The position numbers and the translations under genes were made by a program. Of a stretch of 64,000 nt of DNA, positions 16,050 to 24,179 are shown one piece after another. Numbering within the stretch: position 1 is the first letter of the stretch; every line of letters begins with the position of its first letter. Source of the DNA: SKPS01 sp964469215 (GTDB lineage Bacteria > Bacteroidota > Bacteroidia > Bacteroidales > SKPS01); contig CAYXYB010000004.1 in NCBI GenBank assembly GCA_964469215.1, positions 104,083 through 168,082 on the forward strand, read 5' to 3'. The notes under the pieces are model-generated. The model worked only from the letters and a program-made list of their open reading frames with translations. It did not search any database and was not told the origin of the DNA.

Positions 16050-16760
16050 TTAGTGTTTACTGTCGTGAAGCTTCGAATTTGCAGTGTATACATGCATAAA
16101 ATATTCATCCTTGCCTTCACTGAATTCCAGCCCCATCTCTGCAGCTTTGAGTTCAGAGATCTGCTCTATCTTGTCCCACCGTTTAAGAGCACCTGTCTCT
16201 TCAAAAATCGCATGCAATTCATCAAGTGATTTCTTTGAAATTTTCCTGAGCGTTCCTGACCCTTCGCCATTATAATTACCTCCGAGCCTTTCAATGACCT
16301 CTTTTACATTTTCACGGAACCAATCCCAAATTGGTCCCTGTTCAGGGTGCATTGTGGTTTCAACCTCGTCAATATGAACGCAATATCCATACTTCAGTAT
16401 CCATTCACCAACGGTTCTTTTTATAGCCAGCTGCTGCCTCCCTTTTTCAGATTCTGCAAAATATCCCAGATCCTGTGACAGATTTCTCAAAGCGATCACT
16501 ATCAGCCCCGGTGTATTACTTCGCGGACATCTGGTTCTGCACGACATACACTCTCCGCAAAACCAGATAGTTTCACTTTTAAGTAATGCTATTATTTTTG
16601 AGTCATCCCTGGTCTGAACCGTATCGGCTATTATCCTGGGATCATAATTATAGAAAGAGGCTGCCGGACAGATAGCTGTACAGGTTCCGCAATTGATACA
16701 GGCATTAAGTCCCTCCTCAAACCTCACATCCTTACATAAACGATCGTATAATTTCCCCAT
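16050..16760 (-). CDS. HdrC-like two-cluster ferredoxin subunit
   Basis: A 236-residue protein with CINCGTCTAIC (21-31) and a second site made of Cys68, Cys71, Cys74 and Cys78 (CGECMSCRTRC). The remaining C-terminal 155 residues are helical and longer than in the minimal HdrC. It is the first gene of the leftward cluster, followed 15 bases later by the HdrB-like gene, as in hdrCB operons. A TACATTTG minus-7 box lies 36 bases upstream. It probably shuttles electrons between the HdrA-type flavoprotein and the HdrB-type subunit. Confidence 0.83.
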   Translation of the reverse strand: MGKLYDRLCKDVRFEEGLNACINCGTCTAICPAASFYNYDPRIIADTVQTRDDSKIIALLKSETIWFCGECMSCRTRCPRSNTPGLIVIALRNLSQDLGYFAESEKGRQQLAIKRTVGEWILKYGYCVHIDEVETTMHPEQGPIWDWFRENVKEVIERLGGNYNGEGSGTLRKISKKSLDELHAIFEETGALKRWDKIEQISELKAAEMGLEFSEGKDEYFMHVYTANSKLHDSKH

Positions 16761-16796
16761 GGTTTTGTACTGCTGTTAGTATATAGGAAAAGTAGA

Positions 16797-16804
16797 CAAA
16801 TGTA
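16797..16804 (-). promoter_or_regulatory. Minus-7 box for the hdr/qmo-like cluster
   Basis: On the minus strand TACATTTG is an exact match to TAnnTTTG, 36 bases before the HdrC-like start. No clear TTTG is seen at the expected minus-33 distance. Confidence 0.4.
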
Positions 16805-16880
16805 TGAATATTTTCATTAAGACATGGTATCTATACATTTTTTTACATATTCCGGTTTCTTCTTGTTTAGCAAGCGTTTG

Positions 16881-17025
16881 GCTCACATCGTTGGCGTTCA
16901 GGGTTCTTTGCTCTCGCTAAACTCGGACGTTCTGAGTTCTTTGTCTTCGTTACGCTCAGGCGTTCCGGGTTCGGATCGCTTCACTTGTGTTATGGTTCAT
17001 TGCTCACTTCGGTCGTGCGTTCCGG
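16881..17025. repeat. Degenerate GC-rich tandem repeat of about 33 bases
   Basis: Units at 16881-16910, 16911-16943 and 16944-16976, with weaker copies to about 17025, share the pattern TCGcTna...CGTTCnGgGTTCtTTG. The stretch is visibly richer in G and C than its surroundings and lies between the divergently transcribed hdrC-like gene and response-regulator gene. A short forward frame across it (16824-17051) is Ser-rich and looks like a by-product of the repeat. Nothing else was seen in the 432-base intergenic region apart from the two promoters. Confidence 0.55.
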
Positions 17026-17104
17026 CTGTTGCCTTTAAGCCTGACAAATAGACAAAAAACAAAAGCTAACAGACAATAGTCTTTTTAGTAGAGATTTAAA
17101 AGAG

Positions 17105-17136
17105 TTGCCCACTCTATCTCAAATACACTACCTTTG
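17105..17136 (+). promoter_or_regulatory. Promoter of the two-component system operon
   Basis: TTG at 17105-17107 and TACCTTTG at 17129-17136 are 21 bases apart, matching the Bacteroidota minus-33/minus-7 pattern. The response-regulator ATG is 56 bases downstream. Confidence 0.6.
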
Positions 17137-17192
17137 AACTGCAAAGTTATGTCCCACAAAACCGTTCAGTTCGAAATCAAAACCTTACAATC

Positions 17193-17870
17193 ATGAAGAT
17201 CCTCCTGGTGGAAGATGACCCAAAAGTTGCCTCTTTTATCAAGCGCGGCCTTACTGAAAACAATATGAAAGTTGACCTTGCCACAGATGGCCAACAAGGG
17301 GAAGTCATGGCAAACGACAATTCATACGATCTGATAATTCTTGATATTTTGTTACCGAAAATTACTGGGTTGGATATTTGCCGCAAAATCAGATCTCTCG
17401 ACAGCAAAACCCCAATCCTGATGCTTACTGCACTTGGAACTATCAACGACAAGGTTACAGGCCTGAATGCCGGAGCAGATGACTATCTTGTTAAGCCTTT
17501 TGAATTCAGAGAATTGCTGGCAAGAATAAATGCTTTAACAAGACGAACCTATGATCTCAATTCCAACACTTTACTTCAGATTGCAGACATGGAGGTGAAT
17601 ATTGAAGCAAAGACTGTTAAACGAATGGGTAAAGAGATACGTCTTACCGCTAAAGAGTTTAATCTGCTGGTTTTTCTTCTCAGACACAAGGGAAGGGTAA
17701 TTTCCCGAAGTGAAATCGAAGAGAAGATCTGGGGCACAACCTTTGAAAGAGAAAGTAATGTTGTAGATGTTTATATCAACTTTCTCAGAAAGAAAATTGA
17801 CAGGGATTTTGAATCAAAACTTATTCACACAATTATTGGAATGGGATATGTACTAAAACTCAAAGGGTAA
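17193..17870 (+). CDS. OmpR/PhoB-family response regulator
   Basis: A 225-residue transcription factor. The receiver domain has the acidic pair in LVEDDPK, the phospho-acceptor Asp51 in IILDILLPK, and Lys in YLVKPFEF. The C-terminal winged helix (from about residue 130) contains LTAKEFNLLVFLLRHKGRVI and VDVYINFLRKKID, typical of OmpR/PhoB regulators. Its stop codon overlaps the ATG of the kinase gene (TAATG), so both are made from one mRNA. The regulated genes are unknown; asnB follows the pair. Confidence 0.93.
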   Translation: MKILLVEDDPKVASFIKRGLTENNMKVDLATDGQQGEVMANDNSYDLIILDILLPKITGLDICRKIRSLDSKTPILMLTALGTINDKVTGLNAGADDYLVKPFEFRELLARINALTRRTYDLNSNTLLQIADMEVNIEAKTVKRMGKEIRLTAKEFNLLVFLLRHKGRVISRSEIEEKIWGTTFERESNVVDVYINFLRKKIDRDFESKLIHTIIGMGYVLKLKG

Positions 17871-19240
17871 TGAGTATAAGATTAAGATTGATGCTGTTAT
17901 TTACAACGATAACAGCAGTAATCCTTGGGGCATTTTCCATTAACATTTATTATTCTACTGTCTATATCCGAAAGAATGCCTTCCTCGACAGGCTTTGGGA
18001 AAGATCTGATATTGTTGTACAGTTGCTGAGAGATAACCCGAATCCTGATCTAAGCTGTATTCATCCATCTGCCCGCAATACATACTGGACTATCCTGCCG
18101 GAAGAGGAGATCGTTGTTTTCGACAATAATGGTCATTCTATGTTTATAAATGAATTTACCGCCCTCAATATCAATTATTATAGAATAATTGAATTGCTTA
18201 AAAAAACGGAAACGTCTGAATACATGCTTGGGCAGAGAAAATTCGTCGGGGTAAGAGAAAGAATCAATGGCAAAACATATTACGTGATAGTATCAGCATG
18301 GGACAAAAATGGGCACCGGTTGCTAAATAACCTTAGAATCACAATTGTATCCTCTTTTATTGCCTCTATTATGGTCATTATTCTGGCTGGATGGCTTTTT
18401 GCAAGAAAGATATTCCAACCAATAGAAAAAATCATTGAGACAGCAGGAAGAATAAGTGAAACTGATCTTCACCTGAGGGTTTCTATACCACGAGGCAAGA
18501 ATGAACTGGTAAGACTTGTAAATACCATCAATGAATCTTTTGACAGACTACAGAAATCATTTGAGGTTCAGAAAACTTTTGTTGCAAATGCGTCTCATGA
18601 ACTTCGCACACCATTAACAGCTTTGCAAGGGGATCTTGAACTGGCTCTCTACAAAGAACGTTCAGCCGAAGAATACAGGCAATATCTTTCTGCTGCTTAT
18701 GAAGACTCCAGGCAATTATCACGGCTGGTAAACAACCTTCTTCTGTTTGCGCAAACAAGTAACAACCCGAATAAACTAGACTTCCAACCTGTAAGGGTAG
18801 ATGAGCTGCTTCTTGATGTTATTCAGAAAACCCTTATCTCTTACCCGGGACGAAATATTGATTTCAGGTTCAAAGATAAAACATCTGATGAGAGAAGATA
18901 TGCTGTATATGGAATTGAAAATCTGCTAAGTATTGCTTTTGCAAATATTCTTGAAAATGCCTTGAAGTTTTCAAAAGGCACGCCAGTTCTGATAGAAATA
19001 TCAACAGAAAACAACCTTGCAATAAATATAATCGACCACGGGATAGGTATTTCACTGGCTGATGTGGAGAGCATTTTTGTCCCTTTCTACAGATCAAAAA
19101 GATCCTCAGATGTAACTGGATTCGGTCTTGGACTGCCACTTGCCAGGCAAATCATTGAACTCCACAATGGAACAATCTCAGTAGAAAGCAAAATAAGCGA
19201 AGGAACAAAAGTAATGATCATTTTTCCCTCAAGCCTTTAA
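17870..19240 (+). CDS. Membrane sensor histidine kinase
   Basis: A 456-residue kinase. Membrane segments lie at about 7-28 and 155-178 with a roughly 125-residue periplasmic sensor between them, followed by a HAMP domain. The H-box is ASHELRTPLT with His243. The ATPase part shows the N-box ILENALKFS, the G1 box IDHGIGIS, the F-box FVPFYRSKR and the G2 box GFGLGLPLAR. It starts at the last base of the response-regulator stop codon. The sensed signal is not evident; the layout resembles heavy-metal or envelope-stress type kinases, which is inference only. Confidence 0.92.
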   Translation: MSIRLRLMLLFTTITAVILGAFSINIYYSTVYIRKNAFLDRLWERSDIVVQLLRDNPNPDLSCIHPSARNTYWTILPEEEIVVFDNNGHSMFINEFTALNINYYRIIELLKKTETSEYMLGQRKFVGVRERINGKTYYVIVSAWDKNGHRLLNNLRITIVSSFIASIMVIILAGWLFARKIFQPIEKIIETAGRISETDLHLRVSIPRGKNELVRLVNTINESFDRLQKSFEVQKTFVANASHELRTPLTALQGDLELALYKERSAEEYRQYLSAAYEDSRQLSRLVNNLLLFAQTSNNPNKLDFQPVRVDELLLDVIQKTLISYPGRNIDFRFKDKTSDERRYAVYGIENLLSIAFANILENALKFSKGTPVLIEISTENNLAINIIDHGIGISLADVESIFVPFYRSKRSSDVTGFGLGLPLARQIIELHNGTISVESKISEGTKVMIIFPSSL

Positions 19241-19284
19241 TCGCTTTTTAATCTCTTTATAATCATTCTTTAATTCTTAAATGC

Positions 19285-19292
19285 TAATTTTG
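19285..19292 (+). promoter_or_regulatory. Minus-7 box for asnB
   Basis: TAATTTTG matches TAnnTTTG exactly and ends 16 bases before the GTG start of asnB, suggesting asnB can be transcribed apart from the two-component genes. Confidence 0.4.
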
Positions 19293-19308
19293 TCCAAAAG
19301 TTTATTAC

Positions 19309-21141
19309 GTGTGTGGTCTTGCCGGAATATTTGATAATAATCTTAGCAGAAACGAATCAGAAGTATTGATTGACAGTATGCTGAGTGTACAGTTGCACCG
19401 CGGACCTGATAATTCAGGTACATATTTCGACCTCCCATTGGTTTTAGGCCACAACCGTCTTTCGATAATTGATCTTTCTGTTGAAGCAAACCAGCCTTTT
19501 CATTATGAAAATGTGGTTGTGGTTTTGAACGGAGAGATTTACAATTACCGGGAACTCCGGTTGGAACTGGAGAGAATGGGTCACATATTCACTACTCATT
19601 CTGATACTGAGGTCCTTGCAGCTTCCTATATCGCCTGGGGAGATGCTTGCGTTGAACACTTTATCGGGATGTGGGCATTTGCTTTATGGGATAAAAAAAA
19701 CAGAAGACTTTTCTGTTCTCGAGACAGATTTGGTATAAAACCTTTTAACTATGTGCTAAACGGCACAAGCCTATATTTTGCATCGGAGTATAAAGCGTTG
19801 AGAAAGGTGCCGGGTTTCACTCCTGAAATCAATCAGGAACAGATTGCCAGAGGATTACATCTCGGCTGGGTTACATATAAAGATGAAACCTGCTTTAAAC
19901 AGATTAAAGCACTTCCGGCTGCATGCAACCTGGTTTTTGAAGGAAATGATATCAGGATTGAAAGATACTGGAATATTGATCTGAATAAAAAAATCAATAT
20001 TTCCGATGATGAAATGGTATCAAGGTTTCTAGAACTATTCAGGGATTCCGTTAACCTCCAGTTGAGAAGTGATGTTAAATTGGGGACTTGTCTCAGTGGA
20101 GGGCTTGACAGCTCTTCAATCCTTTCAATGGTATCACATCTATTAGACAATCATCCAATAGATGCATTTACCATATTTTATTCAGGCACAAATGATGTTG
20201 ATGAAAGACCCTGGGCACAAAAAGTTATAGAAAAATACCCGGCAATAAAATGGCATACCTTCGAGCCAACAGATGATATGCTTCTCGAAGCATTTGAGAA
20301 GACTCAGTATCATGTCGAAACACCACTTGCCAGCTCTTCTCCGGTTTCGCAATTTTTTGTAATGCAAATGGCATCCGAACAAAAAGTCAAAGTTCTGCTC
20401 GATGGCCAGGGAGCAGATGAGTATCTCGCTGGTTATATGCATGCGTTCGACAGACTTATCGGGCAGAAAATTGCCAGACTACAACTTAGTAAAGCATTAA
20501 AAGCTATTTACTGGCATCAGAAACGACATAAGCTTACTCCTGCCCAACTCATCTACTTTATTGTTAAAAGCCTTATTGCAAGCACTGCGGGAGAGCAGAA
20601 ATTTTTTACTTATGCTTATAAGAATAAGCATAAACAGGTGATTGCCCTTGAAGACGTAAAAATTCCTTTTAAAATAAACGGGGCAACATCAACTAACCAA
20701 TTCGATCAATATCTTTACCATCAGATATTTACAACCAGCCTCCCCACATTGCTGCATTATGAAGATCGTAATTCAATGGCTTTCAGTATCGAATCACGAG
20801 TTCCCTTCCTGGATCACAGATTGGTGGAGTTCTGCTTTCAACTTGGGAACAATGAAAAGATAAAAGAGGGAGAAACAAAAAAAATCCTAAGAAATGCTAT
20901 GAAGGATATAATACCTGATGAGATTAAAAACCGTCAGGATAAGAAAGGATTTGTTACCCCGGGTGAGGATAAATGGCTGAGGGGGCCACTGAAAAGTCTC
21001 TTATCAGTTGATTTCAAGGATTATAGTTTTATTGATTACAGGCTGGCAAAACAGGCAATAACAGATTATGTAAACGGCCAACGCAACAGCCTCCTGGTAT
21101 GGCGGCTAATTTCTCTTAATTATTGGCTAAGAATGCTCTGA
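19309..21141 (+). CDS. asnB: Glutamine-dependent asparagine synthetase (AsnB family)
   Basis: A 610-residue enzyme. The start is GTG at 19309, fixed by biology: the next codon is Cys2 of MCGLAGIF, the N-terminal nucleophile of class II glutamine amidotransferases, so a start elsewhere would misplace it. The glutaminase domain also shows HRGPD and LNGEIYNY. The synthetase domain has the PP-loop CLSGGLDSSS and LDGQGADEYLAGY. AsnB makes asparagine from aspartate, ATP and glutamine; some family members modify cell-surface or peptide products, and the neighbours do not decide between these. It lies 68 bases after the kinase gene and 111 bases before the octaheme cytochrome operon. Confidence 0.9.
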   Translation: MCGLAGIFDNNLSRNESEVLIDSMLSVQLHRGPDNSGTYFDLPLVLGHNRLSIIDLSVEANQPFHYENVVVVLNGEIYNYRELRLELERMGHIFTTHSDTEVLAASYIAWGDACVEHFIGMWAFALWDKKNRRLFCSRDRFGIKPFNYVLNGTSLYFASEYKALRKVPGFTPEINQEQIARGLHLGWVTYKDETCFKQIKALPAACNLVFEGNDIRIERYWNIDLNKKINISDDEMVSRFLELFRDSVNLQLRSDVKLGTCLSGGLDSSSILSMVSHLLDNHPIDAFTIFYSGTNDVDERPWAQKVIEKYPAIKWHTFEPTDDMLLEAFEKTQYHVETPLASSSPVSQFFVMQMASEQKVKVLLDGQGADEYLAGYMHAFDRLIGQKIARLQLSKALKAIYWHQKRHKLTPAQLIYFIVKSLIASTAGEQKFFTYAYKNKHKQVIALEDVKIPFKINGATSTNQFDQYLYHQIFTTSLPTLLHYEDRNSMAFSIESRVPFLDHRLVEFCFQLGNNEKIKEGETKKILRNAMKDIIPDEIKNRQDKKGFVTPGEDKWLRGPLKSLLSVDFKDYSFIDYRLAKQAITDYVNGQRNSLLVWRLISLNYWLRML

Positions 21142-21167
21142 AAAATTTATATCACATTTTTTCTTAC

Positions 21168-21202
21168 TTTCGTTTTTTATTTCGATTCATTTTTTACATT
21201 TG
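21168..21202 (+). promoter_or_regulatory. Promoter of the octaheme cytochrome operon
   Basis: TACATTTG (21195-21202) is an exact minus-7 match, with a TTTCG element starting at 21168 about 22 bases upstream as a weak minus-33. The start codon is 50 bases downstream. Confidence 0.45.
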
Positions 21203-21252
21203 TACACAACTATCTATTTCAATATCTATATTATTGAATAAAACAAATAATT

Positions 21253-22833
21253 ATGCGTCATCTTATTCAATTGATTTTCCTTGTTCTGGTTCCGGTAACC
21301 TTAATTGGAATTCTTATTTATGATATCCAAAACCTACCGGGATATAACAACCTTCCTGAATTGAAGGACACCTATTCACAACAGGAGCATGGTAAAAAAG
21401 ATCATTCCGGGTTCAAGGAACTTCAGGTCAATTTCTCTGATGCTCATTCAATTACTGCTGCCTGCCTTATATGTCATGAGGAACGTGGCCATGAGCTTTT
21501 AAAAAGTCATCATTTTACCTGGGAGAAGGAGGAATATATTGAAGAACGAGGGGTAGTTTATTACGGTAAGAAAAATGCTCTGAATAATTTCTGCACAGGT
21601 ATTGCAGGTAGCGAGGCGACATGCAACCGTTGCCATGCCGGGTATGGTTATTCTGATAAAAATTATGATTTTACTAATCCTAAAAATATCGACTGTCTGG
21701 TCTGTCACGATAATTCCATGTTGTATGAAAAAGCAAATGGAGCGGCAGGTTACCCGATTGACGGAATTGATTATTTAAAAGTATTTGAATCAATATCATC
21801 ACCAAAGAAAGCCAACTGTGGATCTTGTCATTTCCACAGTGCCGGTGGGAACAATGTAAAACATGGAGACCTGGAGGCAGCCATTCTTACATCAAACCGA
21901 GATGTTGATTTACATATGGGTCTGGATGGCGTTAACCTGGAATGTATTGATTGTCACAAAACAAAAAATCATGTTATGAAAGGCCGTTATTATGGTCTTT
22001 CCTCCACAAACCACCGTCGTGCACAATGTGAAGACTGCCACACCCATTTCCCTCACAAGGATGATCTAACAAATGAGCATACATTAAAAGTATCATGTAA
22101 AACCTGTCATATACCCTTCTATGCCAAAGTTAACCCTACCAAGATGAGTTGGGACTGGTCAACCGCAACCGAGAAACTTGATTCTGCAGGGGGAAGTTTA
22201 TCCATTTATAATGAAGCCGGCGAGCAGGTTTATTTAACAGATAAGGGTACTTTCACATGGAAAAGGAATGTTACCCCTGATTATACCTGGTTTAACGGCA
22301 CCGCAGATCACCACCTTCTTACTGACAGTATCACAACTGTACCTGTACAAATCAACACACTCTTCGGCAATTACAAAGATCCCTCAGCTAAAATTATCCC
22401 TGTTAAGATTCATCGGGGTGCACAACCTTGTGATCTGGTTACCAACAGGATTGTTCAGGCAAAACTCTGGGATGCAGAGAAAGGCAAAGGTGGCCTTTGG
22501 GTTGATTTTAACTGGGATGCTGCTCTGAAAGCGGGTATGAGTTATCTGGATCTCCCTTTTAGTGGTAAATTCGATTTCGTACAAACTGAGATGTATCTTC
22601 CTGTAAGTCATATGGTTTCTCCGGCAAGCGAATCTCTTAAATGTATTGATTGTCACTCAAGAAACAACAGCAGGCTGGCCGGACTTACCGATTTCTATTT
22701 GCCGGGTCGCGACCGGAATGCTTCATTAGATATCTTTGGCAGGCTACTTATAATTTTCGCTTTTGCTGGTGTTGTGGTTCACGCACTTTCGAGGATTATT
22801 ATCAGCAAAAGGAGGAAGACAGCAAATAATTGA
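21253..22833 (+). CDS. Octaheme c-type cytochrome, tetrathionate-reductase (OTR) family, membrane-anchored
   Basis: A 526-residue protein with an N-terminal signal anchor (5-23) and a C-terminal membrane helix (about 494-516), so the heme domain faces the periplasm. Eight CxxCH heme-binding motifs are present at residues 71, 124, 148, 189, 231, 259, 282 and 464. The number, the spacing with one late isolated motif, and the length fit the octaheme tetrathionate reductase family, whose Shewanella member reduces tetrathionate and also nitrite or hydroxylamine in vitro. The following genes encode a cytochrome b, sulfur-compound transporters and rhodanese domains, supporting a role with tetrathionate, thiosulfate or a related sulfur compound. 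The physiological substrate and direction are not known. Confidence 0.85.
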   Translation: MRHLIQLIFLVLVPVTLIGILIYDIQNLPGYNNLPELKDTYSQQEHGKKDHSGFKELQVNFSDAHSITAACLICHEERGHELLKSHHFTWEKEEYIEERGVVYYGKKNALNNFCTGIAGSEATCNRCHAGYGYSDKNYDFTNPKNIDCLVCHDNSMLYEKANGAAGYPIDGIDYLKVFESISSPKKANCGSCHFHSAGGNNVKHGDLEAAILTSNRDVDLHMGLDGVNLECIDCHKTKNHVMKGRYYGLSSTNHRRAQCEDCHTHFPHKDDLTNEHTLKVSCKTCHIPFYAKVNPTKMSWDWSTATEKLDSAGGSLSIYNEAGEQVYLTDKGTFTWKRNVTPDYTWFNGTADHHLLTDSITTVPVQINTLFGNYKDPSAKIIPVKIHRGAQPCDLVTNRIVQAKLWDAEKGKGGLWVDFNWDAALKAGMSYLDLPFSGKFDFVQTEMYLPVSHMVSPASESLKCIDCHSRNNSRLAGLTDFYLPGRDRNASLDIFGRLLIIFAFAGVVVHALSRIIISKRRKTANN

Positions 22834-22859
22834 TAATCTCAATAAACCAATAGAAAAAA

Positions 22860-23582
22860 ATGATAAATAAACGGGTTTACATTTACAGGTTATTCGAGAG
22901 AATATGGCACTGGACGCAGGCATTGCTAATCTTTATTTTGATTTTCACAGGATTCGAAATACACAGTTCCTATAATGCAATAGGTTTTGAGAATGCTGTA
23001 AGATATCACAATGTAGCTGCTATCTCATTGATAATTCTTATAATATTCGCAATATTCTGGCATTTCACAACCGATGAATGGAAACAGTATATTCCTACTG
23101 TCAAGAACCTTAAAGCTCAGATTAACTATTATATAACCGGTATCTTCAGGAACGCCCCCCACCCTACCAGAAAAACCCTACTTTCAAAACTGAATCCTTT
23201 ACAAAGATTGGTATACCTTGGATTAAAACTGGTTCTAATCCCATTGATGGTTATATCCGGATTGCTTTATCTGTATTACCGTTACCCTGTAAAAGGGAGA
23301 ATTGAATCTCTGGAATGGATTGAACTGCAAAACGCTGCCTGGGCCCATACTCTGGGTGCTTTTCTGCTTTCAACATTTGTCATTGTTCACCTGTATCTCA
23401 TAACCACAGGTCGGACGGTAACCACAAACATCAAAGCAATGATCACAGGTTTTGAAGAATTAGAGGAGAATGACAAAGATAATCTTGTTGATGATAATCC
23501 GGACTTACCGCAAGGAACCGGAAATGGTAGTGATTCAAAAAGAGAACACACAGACCCGCTTCCTGATGCGAATGATTTATGA
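22860..23582 (+). CDS. Cytochrome b561/thiosulfate-reductase-type membrane cytochrome b
   Basis: A 240-residue integral protein with four predicted membrane helices. Candidate heme ligands are His17 (RIWHWTQ), His50 (RYHN), His68 (FWHF), and two His in the last helices (WAHTLG and IVHLY). This matches the di-heme cytochrome b family that passes electrons between menaquinol and periplasmic enzymes. The C-terminal about 45 residues form an acidic soluble tail. It starts 26 bases after the octaheme cytochrome and is its likely quinone-side partner. Confidence 0.85.
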   Translation: MINKRVYIYRLFERIWHWTQALLIFILIFTGFEIHSSYNAIGFENAVRYHNVAAISLIILIIFAIFWHFTTDEWKQYIPTVKNLKAQINYYITGIFRNAPHPTRKTLLSKLNPLQRLVYLGLKLVLIPLMVISGLLYLYYRYPVKGRIESLEWIELQNAAWAHTLGAFLLSTFVIVHLYLITTGRTVTTNIKAMITGFEELEENDKDNLVDDNPDLPQGTGNGSDSKREHTDPLPDANDL

Positions 23583-23618
23583 TGACAAAATAGTTTTACT
23601 GAAATCAAAATATAAGAA

Positions 23619-24131
23619 ATGACTACTGAAAAGAGTAAACAGTACATAAACCCCTATCTTGGTGGTTTTCTTCTTGGACTGGTGTTGCTTTCGGCTTTTG
23701 TAGCCGGTGGGCATGGCCTTGGCTCCAGCGGAGCAGTTAAAAATCTTGTTATTGCTGCCGTTAATAATATTGCCCCGTCTTTGGGAGAAGGGCGACAGTT
23801 TTTCGCAAAACCCGCTGAAAGTATCTGGTCATCATGGATTGTTATCATGTTTATTGGTGTGATAGCTGGCGGATTTATTTCAGGGGTGGTTGCAGGGCGG
23901 TTAAAATTCACAATTGAACGTGGTCCCAGAATCAAACCTGCCACCCGTCTGCTGTTTGCTCTTATAGGAGGCGCACTTTTTGGATTTGGTGCACAGTTGG
24001 GAAAGGGTTGCACCAGCGGTGCGGCTCTCAGTGGCATGGCTGTTCTTTCAACATCAGGAATTATAACCATGATGGTAATATTTGGCACCGGTTTTTTGAT
24101 TGCAGCTCTTTTCAGGAGGTTGTGGGTATAA
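23619..24131 (+). CDS. YeeE/YedE-family sulfur-compound transporter, first half
   Basis: A 170-residue membrane protein of the Sulf_transp (YeeE/YedE) family. The central helix pair contains GAQLGKGCTSGAALSG with Cys131, the conserved Cys in the GxGCxSG motif. In structurally studied YeeE (TsuA) proteins such cysteines hand thiosulfate through the pore. Known YeeE proteins carry two such halves in one chain; here the halves are in separate neighbouring genes. It starts 36 bases after the cytochrome b gene. Confidence 0.85.
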   Translation: MTTEKSKQYINPYLGGFLLGLVLLSAFVAGGHGLGSSGAVKNLVIAAVNNIAPSLGEGRQFFAKPAESIWSSWIVIMFIGVIAGGFISGVVAGRLKFTIERGPRIKPATRLLFALIGGALFGFGAQLGKGCTSGAALSGMAVLSTSGIITMMVIFGTGFLIAALFRRLWV

Positions 24132-24155
24132 TTAGTTATGAGTTATGAGTTATGA
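24132..24155. repeat. Short AGTTATG tandem repeat
   Basis: Three AGTTATG units in a row fill part of the 48-base gap between the two YeeE-type genes. The same word recurs at 48129-48168. Confidence 0.6.
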
Positions 24156-24179
24156 ATATTAATAGCAAAAAATCAATAT

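Noticed and set aside
16824..17051. A 75-codon forward frame in the hdrC/response-regulator gap
   Set aside because: Its sequence is produced by the 33-base repeat and is Ser-rich without any domain.
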